Assembly (NCBI RefSeq): GCF_002735705.1
Contig: NZ_PDZL01000019.1
Location: forward strand, 1-64,000
DNA length: 64,000 bases
Direction: 5' to 3'
Source: Janthinobacterium sp. BJB426
GTDB lineage: Bacteria; Pseudomonadota; Gammaproteobacteria; Burkholderiales; Burkholderiaceae_D
Shown: in pieces, positions 31,683-40,033 of the stretch
How positions within the stretch are numbered: position 1 is the first letter of the stretch
Layout: each line of letters opens with the position of its first letter
Notes under the pieces: generated by a model
Databases searched by the model: none
Seen by the model: the letters and a program-made list of their open reading frames with translations, nothing else
Told to the model about the DNA's origin: nothing
Translations under genes and position numbers: made by a program

Positions 31683-32879
31683 CTACCAGGCGCAAGTGCG
31701 CAGGCCGGCAAAGATGTCACCCCGTTCGGGCGCATGGAAGGCGCGCATGCGGGCCGAATGCAGGCGCGGCGGCGTGGCGAAGGCGGCGCCGCGCAGCACC
31801 TGGTGCTGCATGAAATATGGCGCGGAATATTCGCGCCAGGCATCCACCGCAAAGCCCGGATACGGTTCGAACGGCGTCGCCGTCCACTCCCACACCTGGC
31901 CCCAGTGAAAGCGCGGATGGCCGGACAGCGCAGCATACTCCCATTCCGCCTCGGTCGCCAGGCGGCGCCCCACCCAGGCGCAGTACGCTTGCGCTTCATA
32001 CAGGTTGATGTGACGCACGGCTTCGTTCGGCGGCAAGGTCGTGCGCTGGCCGAAACGCATGGTGCGCCACTGTGTTGCTTCGCGCAGCCAGTACAGGGGC
32101 GACGAGCGCTCCTGCTGCATCAGCCAGGCGCTGCCGGCCGCGCTCCAGAACTGGCGGTTCTGGTAGCCGCCGTCGGCGATAAAATCGGCAAACTGGGCGT
32201 TTGATACGGCGCAAGCATCGATGGAAAACGGCGGCACATAAACGGCATGGGGCGGTGATTCATTGTCGAAGGCAAACCCGGCCCCGCGCGGCGAGCCCAG
32301 TTCGATGCTGCCCCCAGGAAAAGCGATCTCGCCCGCGCCTGGCGGCAAGGCCGGGCTGGCTGCCAGGGATTCCGGCGCTTCCAGGCCCAGCCATTGCAAG
32401 CCTGCCAGCATTTCTTCGCCACACAAGTCTTCATGTGCCAAGGCCAACCGGTATGGCGCCAGGGCGCTGTCGACATTGGCTTCGCGCGAGAGTTTATCGA
32501 GCACCCGGTCGAGTACTTCGCGGCAATACGTTTTCACGGCGCCCGGACTGGGCAGTTCCAGCTTCCAGCGCGCGCGGTGCTCGACCATGTTGGCGTCGAA
32601 CAAGTCGTCGCCGCGCGTCAGCAGGGAGTTATAAATGGCGTCGGCCGGATGGCTGGTAGCGGCTTCGCGCAGGATGAACCACTCGGCAAACCAGGCGATC
32701 TGCGCGAGTTGCCACAAGGGCGGAACGAGGCGCGGATGGCGGGGCAAGCCGGCCACCACGTCCAGGCCGGCGCTGACATAACAGTCGAACAGGGAAAGCG
32801 TATCCTGGCGCGCGGCCTGCAGCGAGTGGGCCAGTTGCTGCGCGCCGGCGTGGCGAAAAGAGGCGTTGATTAAAGTCAT
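31683..32879 (-). CDS. EgtB/SenA-like SUMF1-domain protein, altered iron triad
   Basis: A 398-aa protein with an N-terminal DinB-like helical domain and a C-terminal formylglycine-generating-enzyme-like domain (GGSIELGSPRG, DACAVSNAQFADFI, ATEAEWEYAA, VWEWTATPFEPYPGF, VLRGAAFATPP). This is the architecture of EgtB and selenoneine synthase SenA, which join hercynine to a sulfur or selenium donor using a 3-His iron. Relative to mycobacterial EgtB the first ligand aligns with Gln60 (LAQIAWF) and the HX3HXE motif reads H149-EDL-C153-G-E155. Two of three ligands therefore differ. No egtD, senB or selD gene is nearby. It may be a divergent oxygenase or an inactive paralogue. Confidence 0.75.
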   Translation of the reverse strand: MTLINASFRHAGAQQLAHSLQAARQDTLSLFDCYVSAGLDVVAGLPRHPRLVPPLWQLAQIAWFAEWFILREAATSHPADAIYNSLLTRGDDLFDANMVEHRARWKLELPSPGAVKTYCREVLDRVLDKLSREANVDSALAPYRLALAHEDLCGEEMLAGLQWLGLEAPESLAASPALPPGAGEIAFPGGSIELGSPRGAGFAFDNESPPHAVYVPPFSIDACAVSNAQFADFIADGGYQNRQFWSAAGSAWLMQQERSSPLYWLREATQWRTMRFGQRTTLPPNEAVRHINLYEAQAYCAWVGRRLATEAEWEYAALSGHPRFHWGQVWEWTATPFEPYPGFAVDAWREYSAPYFMQHQVLRGAAFATPPRLHSARMRAFHAPERGDIFAGLRTCAW

Positions 32880-32931
32880 GGCCTGATTGTAACGACTTAT
32901 GCCAACCTTGCACTAGTCGCACAGGAAACAT

Positions 32932-32950
32932 TGGGGGGCCAAGCCCCCCA
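32932..32950 (-). terminator. Hairpin downstream of phoR
   Basis: An 8-bp G/C arm pair (32932-32939 / 32943-32950) with a 3-base loop, directly after the phoR stop on the minus strand; the following bases are only moderately T-rich. Confidence 0.6.
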
Positions 32951-32952
32951 GC

Positions 32953-34269
32953 CTACTTGACCAGCAGCTCGCCCTGTAGCGGCGTGACGACGGATTTTGG
33001 CATGCTGACAATAAAGCTGCTGCCCTTGTCGGCCACGGACTGGATGGCCAGGGTGCCGCCGTGGCGCAGCAGCACGTGCTTGACGATGGCCAGGCCCAGG
33101 CCCGTGCCCTGGGTTTCGCGCGAACGGCTCTTGTCGACGCGGTAAAAACGTTCCGTCAGGCGCGAAATATGTTCCTGGCTGATGCCGATGCCCGTATCTT
33201 GCGCGATGAATTGCGGTCCGGCCGGGCCATCCTGCCAGCGCAAAGTGATGGTGCCGCCGGCCGGCGTGTAGCGCACGGCGTTCGATGCCAGGTTGCCAAA
33301 CGCGCTGTACAGCTCATCGTAGCTGCCCAATACGTCGGGACCGTTGCATTCCATGGTCACTTCATGCTTGCCGGCCGACAGCCCCTTGGCGTCGCGCAAG
33401 ACTTGCTGCATGAGCTTTTTGGTATCCACGGGCTCGGGACGCAGCGGATAGTCGACCGATTCCAGGCGCGACAGGGTCAGCATGTCCTCGATCAGATGCT
33501 GCATGCGGTGGCCCTGCTCCGTCATCAGCTTGAGGTGGGCGGCGCGCGTGGCGGCGTCCAGGTCCAGCTCGGCGGAAGCAATTTCCAGGAAGCCGACGAT
33601 GACCGTCAGCGGCGTGCGCAGTTCGTGCGAGGCGTTGGCGATGAAGTCGCGGCGCATCATTTCGATGCGTTCCGTCTCCGTCACATCGTGCGTGACGAGG
33701 ATCTGGCGGCGGTTCTCGAACGGGATGATCTGCACGATCAGCTTGCGGTTGCGGAAAGTGATCGTCAGCGGCTGGTCGTAGCGGCCCAGGATGATGTAAT
33801 CCATGAACTCGGGGCTGCGGATCAGGTTGGTCACGCGCATGCCCTTGTCGCGCTCGTGCGTGAGGCCCAGGTGTTTCTCGGCGGCCGGGTTGCACCATTC
33901 GAGGAACAGCACATCGTCCATGATGACGACGCCGTCCGGCAACAGGTGCATGGCCTGGCGGAAACGCGCCAGCCATTCCGTCAGCTCGGCCTGGTTTTTC
34001 TCGTCATCGCGGCGCATGCGGTACAGACGCGCGAAAATGCTGGTCCAGGCGCCCCAGCCGTCGGGCAGCTTGGCGCTTTGCGGATTGTCCAGCCAATTAC
34101 TCAGCTGGAACAGATACGACAGCTGCACGAACACCATCATGGCCATCAGCACGAAGGCGATGCCCAGCGCATACGTGGCGCCAAACAGATACCAGACGAC
34201 GGCCACGCCCAGCAGCGCCAGCACCATGCGCAAGGCGGCCGGTACCCAGAACAGCAATTTCGGATTCAT
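32953..34269 (-). CDS. phoR: Phosphate regulon sensor kinase PhoR
   Basis: A 438-aa membrane histidine kinase. Two N-terminal hydrophobic segments (WVPAALRMVLALLGVAVVWY and an adjacent one) with almost no periplasmic loop fit PhoR, which senses phosphate through the Pst complex and PhoU. A PAS domain (about 95-200), HisKA with FIANASHELRTPLTVIVG, and HATPase with NLASNAVRYTP, DTGIGI and GTGLGLAIVKHVL follow. It lies 11 bp after phoB and is the last gene of the pst-pho series. Confidence 0.96.
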   Translation of the reverse strand: MNPKLLFWVPAALRMVLALLGVAVVWYLFGATYALGIAFVLMAMMVFVQLSYLFQLSNWLDNPQSAKLPDGWGAWTSIFARLYRMRRDDEKNQAELTEWLARFRQAMHLLPDGVVIMDDVLFLEWCNPAAEKHLGLTHERDKGMRVTNLIRSPEFMDYIILGRYDQPLTITFRNRKLIVQIIPFENRRQILVTHDVTETERIEMMRRDFIANASHELRTPLTVIVGFLEIASAELDLDAATRAAHLKLMTEQGHRMQHLIEDMLTLSRLESVDYPLRPEPVDTKKLMQQVLRDAKGLSAGKHEVTMECNGPDVLGSYDELYSAFGNLASNAVRYTPAGGTITLRWQDGPAGPQFIAQDTGIGISQEHISRLTERFYRVDKSRSRETQGTGLGLAIVKHVLLRHGGTLAIQSVADKGSSFIVSMPKSVVTPLQGELLVK

Positions 34270-34280
34270 AGAGTCAAACT

Positions 34281-34970
34281 TTACTTTTCAGACAACATGT
34301 AGCCGACGCTGCGCACCGTCTTGATCAGGCTTTCCGCCTCTTTCAAGGCTTTGCGCAAGCGCAATACGTGGACATCGACCGTGCGTTCTTCGATCACCAC
34401 ATGGTCGCCCCACACCTTGTCGAGCAGCTGGCTGCGCGAAAATACGCGTTCCGGATGGGCCAGCAGGAATTTCAGCAGCTTGTATTCGGCGTGGCCGATA
34501 TCGATCTTCTGTTCATCCATCATCACCGTGCAGCTGACGGGATCCAGGGCCACGTTGCCGGCGCGCATGGGTGCCTGCGCGTGTTCCGGGCTCTTGCGTC
34601 GCAGCAAGGCTTTGGCGCGGGCCAGCAGCTCGCGCGGCGAGAACGGCTTGGTGACGTAATCGTCGGCCCCGCTGTTCAGGCCGGCCAGCTTGTCTTCTTC
34701 CATGCTCTTGGCGGTGAGCATGATGACGGGGATGGCGGCGAAATTGCGGTCGGCGCGGATGCGCGACAGCAGGCGCAGGCCCGTCTGGTCCGGCAGCATC
34801 CAGTCCAGCAGGATCAGATGCGGCGTGCGGTGCTGGATGAACTCCCAGGCATCGGCAACGTTTTGTACGGAACAGCAATTCCAGCCGGATTCGCGCAACG
34901 AATAGGTGACCAGTTCAACGATGGCCGGCTCATCTTCAACAATCAATACCGTGGTTTTATCAGATGCCAT
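34281..34970 (-). CDS. phoB: Phosphate regulon response regulator PhoB
   Basis: A 229-aa OmpR-class regulator. The receiver has VEDE at 11-14, Asp56 in LILLDWMLPDQTG and YVTKPFSPREL. The winged-helix DNA-binding domain shows DIGHAEYKLLKFLLAHPERV, LLDKVWGDHVVIEERTVDVH and RSVGYMLSEK. It binds Pho boxes such as those predicted upstream of pstS and ppk1. The gap to phoU is 5 bp, so it is co-transcribed. Confidence 0.97.
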   Translation of the reverse strand: MASDKTTVLIVEDEPAIVELVTYSLRESGWNCCSVQNVADAWEFIQHRTPHLILLDWMLPDQTGLRLLSRIRADRNFAAIPVIMLTAKSMEEDKLAGLNSGADDYVTKPFSPRELLARAKALLRRKSPEHAQAPMRAGNVALDPVSCTVMMDEQKIDIGHAEYKLLKFLLAHPERVFSRSQLLDKVWGDHVVIEERTVDVHVLRLRKALKEAESLIKTVRSVGYMLSEK

Positions 34971-34975
34971 AAAGC

Positions 34976-35686
34976 TTACTCAGGGAGCTCCTCGGAAATG
35001 GCGGGAGCAGCCACCTTGGTGTGGCGGATGTCCTTGCCTTCAACCACGTAAATCACGTATTCGGCGATGTTCTTCGCATGGTCGCCGATCCGTTCGATGG
35101 CCTTGGCCACCCACAGGGTATCGAGCGCCGCCGAAATCGTGCGCGGGTCTTCCATCATAAAGGTTATCAAGTTGCGCATGATAGACCGAAACTCATGGTC
35201 GATGATGGCATCTTGTGCAATTAATTGTAAGGCCTGCTTGCCATCGTTGCGCGCGAATGCGTCAAGCGCGTCGTGCAGCATGTCGGTGGCCGTGTTGGCA
35301 ATGCCGCGCACCATCTCGTAATGGTTGACCACGCCGTTGCCGCGCTTGTGCAGATTCTTCGCCACGCGGGCGATTTTCGTCGCCTCGTCGCCTACGCGCT
35401 CGAGGTCGGTAATCACCTTGATGGTGGCCATGATGGTGCGCAAGTCGTTGGCGGCCGGCTGGCGGCGCACGATCAGATGGCTGCACGCGTCGTCCAGCGA
35501 CACTTCCAGCTGGTTGACGACGTCGTCTTCGCGCATCACGCGGTCGGCGCGTTCCGGGTTGCCGATGCGAAAGCACGTCATCGCATCGAGGAACTGGGTT
35601 TCAACGATGCCGCCCATCAGGAGCACTTTCGAGCGGATCGCTTCGAGTTCGTTGTCGTATTGCTTGGATGAATGTTCGCCTATCAT
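34976..35686 (-). CDS. phoU: Phosphate signalling protein PhoU
   Basis: A 236-aa all-helical protein with the two PhoU repeats: EAIRSKVLLMGGIVETQFLD with DDVVNQLEVSLDDAC, and a second half around TDMLHDALDAFARNDGKQAL with LWVAKAIERIGDHAKNIAEY. It mediates inhibition of PhoR when the Pst transporter is saturated. It is placed between pstB and phoB, the usual order. Confidence 0.97.
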   Translation of the reverse strand: MIGEHSSKQYDNELEAIRSKVLLMGGIVETQFLDAMTCFRIGNPERADRVMREDDVVNQLEVSLDDACSHLIVRRQPAANDLRTIMATIKVITDLERVGDEATKIARVAKNLHKRGNGVVNHYEMVRGIANTATDMLHDALDAFARNDGKQALQLIAQDAIIDHEFRSIMRNLITFMMEDPRTISAALDTLWVAKAIERIGDHAKNIAEYVIYVVEGKDIRHTKVAAPAISEELPE

Positions 35687-35733
35687 GCTGTCTCTCCGTA
35701 TTCAGTTGTCTTGTAGTCGCTATGCGGGATGGA

Positions 35734-36528
35734 TCAGCCGAAGCGGCCCGTGATGTAATCCTGCGTTTCCTTGCGGGCCGGATTCATGAAGATCTGGTCC
35801 GTTTCGCCGAATTCCACCAGCTCGCCCAGGTACATATAGGCCGTGTAGTCGGAGCAGCGCGCCGCCTGTTGCATATTGTGCGTCACGATGGCGATCGTGT
35901 AATCCTGTTTCAGTTCGCTGATCAGCTCTTCCACTTTCGAGGTGGAGATCGGGTCCAGCGCCGAGGTCGGCTCATCGAGCAGCAAGACATCCGGTTTCAC
36001 GGCCACGCCGCGCGCGATGCACAAACGCTGCTGCTGGCCGCCCGACAGCGACAGGCCGCTCTTGGTCAGCTTGTCCTTGACCTCGCCCCACAGCGCAGCC
36101 TTTTTCAAGGCCCACTCGACGCGCTCGTCCATCTCGCCTTTCGACAGGTCTTCATACAGGCGCACGCCGAAGGCGATATTGTCGTAGACGGACATGGGGA
36201 ACGGCGTCGGCTTCTGGAACACCATGCCGACCTTGGCGCGCAGCATGTTGACGTCCTGGTCCGCGTCAAGCACGTTGCGGCCGCGGTACAGGATCGAGCC
36301 TTCCGCGCGCTGGCCCGGATACAGGTCATACATGCGGTTCAGGGTGCGCAGCAGGGTTGACTTGCCGCAACCGGACGGCCCGATGAAGGCGGTAACCTTC
36401 TTCTCGTGAATGTCCAGGTTGACGTTATGCAAGCTTTGCGTTTTGCCGTAAAAAAAGTTCAGGCCCGAAATCTCGATGGTTTTTTTCTTTGGTGCCAGGT
36501 CTTGGGCTGGATTCATTTGCGTATTCAT
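35734..36528 (-). CDS. pstB: Phosphate ABC transporter ATPase PstB
   Basis: A 264-aa ATP-binding subunit of the high-affinity phosphate importer. Walker [10 protein letters not shown], signature [14 protein letters not shown], Walker [14 protein letters not shown] and H-loop [11 protein letters not shown] are all intact. The tail ([17 protein letters not shown]) is the standard PstB C-terminus. ATG 36528 is used; ATG 36516 four codons on is possible. Confidence 0.97.
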   Translation of the reverse strand: MNTQMNPAQDLAPKKKTIEISGLNFFYGKTQSLHNVNLDIHEKKVTAFIGPSGCGKSTLLRTLNRMYDLYPGQRAEGSILYRGRNVLDADQDVNMLRAKVGMVFQKPTPFPMSVYDNIAFGVRLYEDLSKGEMDERVEWALKKAALWGEVKDKLTKSGLSLSGGQQQRLCIARGVAVKPDVLLLDEPTSALDPISTSKVEELISELKQDYTIAIVTHNMQQAARCSDYTAYMYLGELVEFGETDQIFMNPARKETQDYITGRFG

Positions 36529-36554
36529 ATGGGTTCGCTTCGCTCGGTATCTGT

Positions 36555-37451
36555 TTAATTAGGGACTTTTTGGCTGAACACGGTGCGCGACAGGATATTC
36601 AAGGCCAGCACGCTGAAGGTGATCAGCAGTGCGCCGCCCCAGGCCAGCGAGCGCCAGTTGTCGTACGGGCTCATCGCGAACGATGCGATGACGGACGGCA
36701 AGTTGGCCATCGGCGCATTCATGTTGAAGCTTTGGAACTGGTTATTCAGGGCCGTGAACAGCAGCGGCGCCGTTTCGCCGGCGATGCGGGCCAGGGCCAG
36801 CAGGACACCCGTGATGACGCCAGCCTTGACGGCACGCAAGCGCACCAGGGTGGCGACTTTCCAGCGTGGCGCGCCGAGAGCAAATGCGGCTTCCAGCAGG
36901 CTGTTCGGTACCAAACGCAGCATATTGTCCGTCGTGCGCACCACTACCGGCACGGCGATCAGCGACAGGGCGATGGCGCCCGCATAACCGGAAAAGTGTT
37001 TGACGTGCGCCACATACAGCGCATACACGAACAGGCCGATGACGATCGATGGCGCCGACAGCATGATGTCGGTCACAAAACGCGTCACTTGCGCCAGCTT
37101 GTTTTCTTCGCCGTATTCGGCAAGGTAGATGCCGGCCAGGATGCCGATCGGGGTGCTGACGACAGTCGCCAGGCCCACCATCAGGGCGCTGCCGACGATC
37201 GCATTGATCAAGCCGCCGCCTTCGCTGCCGGGAGCCGGCGTCGTTTGCGTGAACAGGTCGACGGACAAGGCGCCGAAACCCTTGATCACCAGGGTGAACA
37301 GTATCCACACGAGCACGGCCAGGCCCAGGGCCATGGCGGCCACCGACAGGGCGATGCCGACGCGGTGCATCAGCAGGCGCTTGCGGTAGACGGGATTCAT
37401 GGCCGGCTTGGCCGGAGCGTCGTGGGTGCTAACTTGGCTGAGCTGGCTCAT
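36555..37451 (-). CDS. pstA: Phosphate ABC transporter permease PstA
   Basis: A 298-aa inner-membrane permease with six hydrophobic segments. PstA blocks are visible: [52 protein letters not shown] and the EAA-like loop [18 protein letters not shown]. It overlaps pstC by four bases. Confidence 0.96.
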   Translation of the reverse strand: MSQLSQVSTHDAPAKPAMNPVYRKRLLMHRVGIALSVAAMALGLAVLVWILFTLVIKGFGALSVDLFTQTTPAPGSEGGGLINAIVGSALMVGLATVVSTPIGILAGIYLAEYGEENKLAQVTRFVTDIMLSAPSIVIGLFVYALYVAHVKHFSGYAGAIALSLIAVPVVVRTTDNMLRLVPNSLLEAAFALGAPRWKVATLVRLRAVKAGVITGVLLALARIAGETAPLLFTALNNQFQSFNMNAPMANLPSVIASFAMSPYDNWRSLAWGGALLITFSVLALNILSRTVFSQKVPN

Positions 37452-38467
37452 TTCGTGCCTTCCTTGCGGGACATGCCAGCCAGCATCAGCTTGGCGGCGG
37501 ATAAGACGATAAAGGTGATGACAAACAGGATCAGTGCCAGCGAGAACAGCGATGCCACGTGCAACTCGGATTGCGCTTCGCCAAACTCGTTCGCCAGCAG
37601 GGAGGTGATGCTGTTACCGGCGGCAAACAGCGACCACGACAGTTTATTCGCGTTACCGATGACGAAGGTCACGGCCATGGTTTCGCCCAGCGCGCGGCCC
37701 AGGCCCAGCATGACGCCGCCGACGACGCCGGTCTTGGTGTACGGCAAGACGATCTTGCGCACCACTTCCCAGCGTGTGCAGCCCAGGCCGTATGCGGATT
37801 CCTTCAGCACGGCAGGAACGATCTCGAACACGTCGCGCATCACGGAAGCGATGAAGGGGATGATCATGATGGCCAGCACCAGGCCGGCCGTCAGCAGGCC
37901 GATGCCCATCATGGGGCCGCTGAACAACTGGCCGATGACGGGTACGTTGCCCAGGGTGGCTTTCAGCAGGGGCTGGACGTGGTCGGCAAACAGGGGCGCA
38001 AACACGAACAGACCCCAGATGCCGTAGATGATCGATGGCACGCCGGCCAGCAGCTCGACAGCCGTGCCCAACGGACGGCGCAACCAGGCCGGGCAGATTT
38101 CCGTGAGGAACAGGGCGATGCCGAAGCTGACGGGAAAGGCGATCAGCAAGGCGATAACGGAGGTCACCAGGGTGCCGATGATGGGGATCAGGGCGCCGTA
38201 CTGGTCATTGACGGGATCCCATTCCGCGGACACGATGAAATGCAGGCCGAAGGTCTTGAAGGCCGGTATCGATTCCATGATCAGCGAAATAATGATGCCG
38301 ACCAGGACGATCAGCACCGACAGGGCGAACAGCATCGTCACCTTGTGGAACATGAAATCCTGGAAGCGCTGCTTGCGCATGGTGGAAAGCATTTGCGCGT
38401 GACTGATGGAATCGGTCATGGTGCCGCCTGGCATGGGGATCGTGGAGGAGGTAGATTGTGCGCTCAT
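37448..38467 (-). CDS. pstC: Phosphate ABC transporter permease PstC
   Basis: A 339-aa permease with six hydrophobic segments. It shows [37 protein letters not shown], the EAA-like [20 protein letters not shown] and [21 protein letters not shown] 38467 is the longest start; ATG at residues 12 or 17 cannot be excluded. It is separated from pstS by 245 bp containing a palindromic element. Confidence 0.96.
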   Translation of the reverse strand: MSAQSTSSTIPMPGGTMTDSISHAQMLSTMRKQRFQDFMFHKVTMLFALSVLIVLVGIIISLIMESIPAFKTFGLHFIVSAEWDPVNDQYGALIPIIGTLVTSVIALLIAFPVSFGIALFLTEICPAWLRRPLGTAVELLAGVPSIIYGIWGLFVFAPLFADHVQPLLKATLGNVPVIGQLFSGPMMGIGLLTAGLVLAIMIIPFIASVMRDVFEIVPAVLKESAYGLGCTRWEVVRKIVLPYTKTGVVGGVMLGLGRALGETMAVTFVIGNANKLSWSLFAAGNSITSLLANEFGEAQSELHVASLFSLALILFVITFIVLSAAKLMLAGMSRKEGTK

Positions 38468-38610
38468 AGTGTGCCATATGGGTGGTACTGCAGGTACTGC
38501 TATTTTTATCGTGCTCTTTTAGCCGGGAACGCCTGCAAGGGCTTGCGGGCGGTCCTGGCTAACTCCCTGCCCCGCCGTGCTGCTGGCGGGGACAAGGACA
38601 TTCTTGCTTG

Positions 38611-38714
38611 AATAAACCGTAGCGAGCGGCAACTAGTTGTGGCTGAGAAGCGGAGCTGTGCTTTAGCACAGTGAGCATCGCAGGCCGCAAATAGCGCCGC
38701 GCAGTAGGTTTATT
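38611..38714. repeat. 104-bp palindromic element in the pstS-pstC gap
   Basis: It begins AATAAACC (38611-38618) and ends GGTTTATT (38707-38714), perfect 8-bp inverted ends. The sub-terminal AGCGGC and GCCGCGC can also pair, and an inner 7-bp hairpin (CTGTGCT-TT-AGCACAG) sits in the middle. The right end overlaps two bases of the pstS stop codon. It resembles a REP/MITE-like intergenic element and could also act as an attenuator that raises pstS over pstC. Confidence 0.6.
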
Positions 38715-39762
38715 AGTAGATCGACTTGCCCGATGCATCTTTCAGGTTGGCTTTCCACGATTCTTGCACCAGTTTGATGACCGATGCCGGCATCGGCACG
38801 TAGTCCAGTTCAACGGCAGCGGCGCCACCGTTCTTGTAGGCCCAGTCGAAGAATTTCAGGACTTCTTTGGCCTTGGCTGCGTCAGCCTGGACTTTGTGCA
38901 TCAGGATGAACGACACGCCGGTGATCGGCCAGCTGTTCTTGCCAGCCTGGTCGGTCAGGACCACGCCGAAGCCTGGGGTTTGCGTCCAAGGTGCCGAAGC
39001 GGCTGCTGCCTTGAAGTTTTCGTCGTCAGGTTGCAGGAAGTTGCCGTCCTTGTTTTGCAGCTGGGTGTGCGACATCTTGTTTTTCTTGGCGTAAGCCCAC
39101 TCGACGTAGCCGATCGAACCCTTGATACGCTGAACGTTGGCGGCGACGCCTTCGTTACCCTTGCCACCCACGCCCACGGCCCATTTCACAGCCGAGCCAG
39201 CACCGATTTTCGATTTGAATTCCGGGTTGGTTTTCGACAGGAAGTCGGTGAACAGGAACGACGTGCCCGAACCGTCGGCACGGTGCACCACGGTGATTTC
39301 CGTATCCGGCAGCTTGACGCCACTGTTCAGTGCGGCGATTTCAGGCGCGCTCCACTTGGTGATCTTGCCCAGGTAGATGTCGCCAACGACTTTACCCGTC
39401 ATTTTCAGCTGGCCTGGGGTTACGCCGTCCAGGTTGACGATGGTGACCACGCCGCCCATGATGGCCGGGAACTGCATCAGGCCCGCTTCTTCCAGCTCTT
39501 CTGCCTTCAAAGGCATGTCCGAGGCGCCGAATTCAACAGTCTTGGCCTTGATTTGCTTGATGCCAGCGCCGGAACCGACGGACTGGTAGTTCAGGCCGTT
39601 GCCGGTGTTGGCTTTGTACGTCTCAGCCCATTTGGCGTAGATCGGGTACGGGAAAGTTGCGCCAGCACCTGTCATATCTGCCGCCATGACGGAAGCGGAA
39701 GAAAATGCCATCGCTGCCGAAGCACCCACGACGATAAATTTGAACATTTGCTTCATTTGCAT
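38713..39762 (-). CDS. pstS: Phosphate-binding protein PstS
   Basis: A 349-aa periplasmic phosphate receptor. The signal peptide is MKQMFKFIVVGASAAMAFSS ... AD. The phosphate-binding blocks are clear: GAGATFPYPIYAKW, YQSVGSGAGIKQI, EFGASDMPLK, HRADGSGTSFLFTDFLSK and GVGGKGNEGVAANVQ. It is first gene of the pho operon, with a Pho box 66-84 bp upstream. Confidence 0.97.
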   Translation of the reverse strand: MQMKQMFKFIVVGASAAMAFSSASVMAADMTGAGATFPYPIYAKWAETYKANTGNGLNYQSVGSGAGIKQIKAKTVEFGASDMPLKAEELEEAGLMQFPAIMGGVVTIVNLDGVTPGQLKMTGKVVGDIYLGKITKWSAPEIAALNSGVKLPDTEITVVHRADGSGTSFLFTDFLSKTNPEFKSKIGAGSAVKWAVGVGGKGNEGVAANVQRIKGSIGYVEWAYAKKNKMSHTQLQNKDGNFLQPDDENFKAAAASAPWTQTPGFGVVLTDQAGKNSWPITGVSFILMHKVQADAAKAKEVLKFFDWAYKNGGAAAVELDYVPMPASVIKLVQESWKANLKDASGKSIY

Positions 39763-39827
39763 ATCAAGTCCTCAGGGTTGTTAGGGCTCAAAGTCCCGGT
39801 TGAATGCTGCGCAGTCTAGCAAGCGAA

Positions 39828-39846
39828 TATGACAGCTTTATGACAT
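39828..39846 (-). promoter_or_regulatory. Pho box for pstS
   Basis: The minus strand reads ATGTCATAAAGCTGTCATA, two 7-bp TGTCAT-type repeats spaced 11 bp, very close to the PhoB consensus. A TAGACT -10 follows about 9-10 bp downstream on the minus strand, as expected for a PhoB-activated promoter. Confidence 0.85.
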
Positions 39847-39937
39847 GGGTAAAAAATCCTGAAATAATTGGCTACGCCCCGAGGATGGCCATTTTCGGCG
39901 TGAAAAATGACAGGGCCGGCGACGCTTTATGACAGCT

Positions 39938-39956
39938 TATGTCACGCTTACGTCAT
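39938..39956 (+). promoter_or_regulatory. Pho box for ppk1
   Basis: The plus strand reads TATGTCACGCTTACGTCAT, two GTCA(C/T) repeats 11 bp apart, with TACACT (39967-39972) 10 bp downstream as possible -10. A further TGACA/TGTCAT pair on the other strand just upstream (39930-39945) may add a PhoB site. Confidence 0.65.
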
Positions 39957-40033
39957 ATTTCATGATTACACTCACAACGCGTCATACATGATGAAATACG
40001 GCTAGAATTAACTATCTGCAAAGACAAAAGAAT

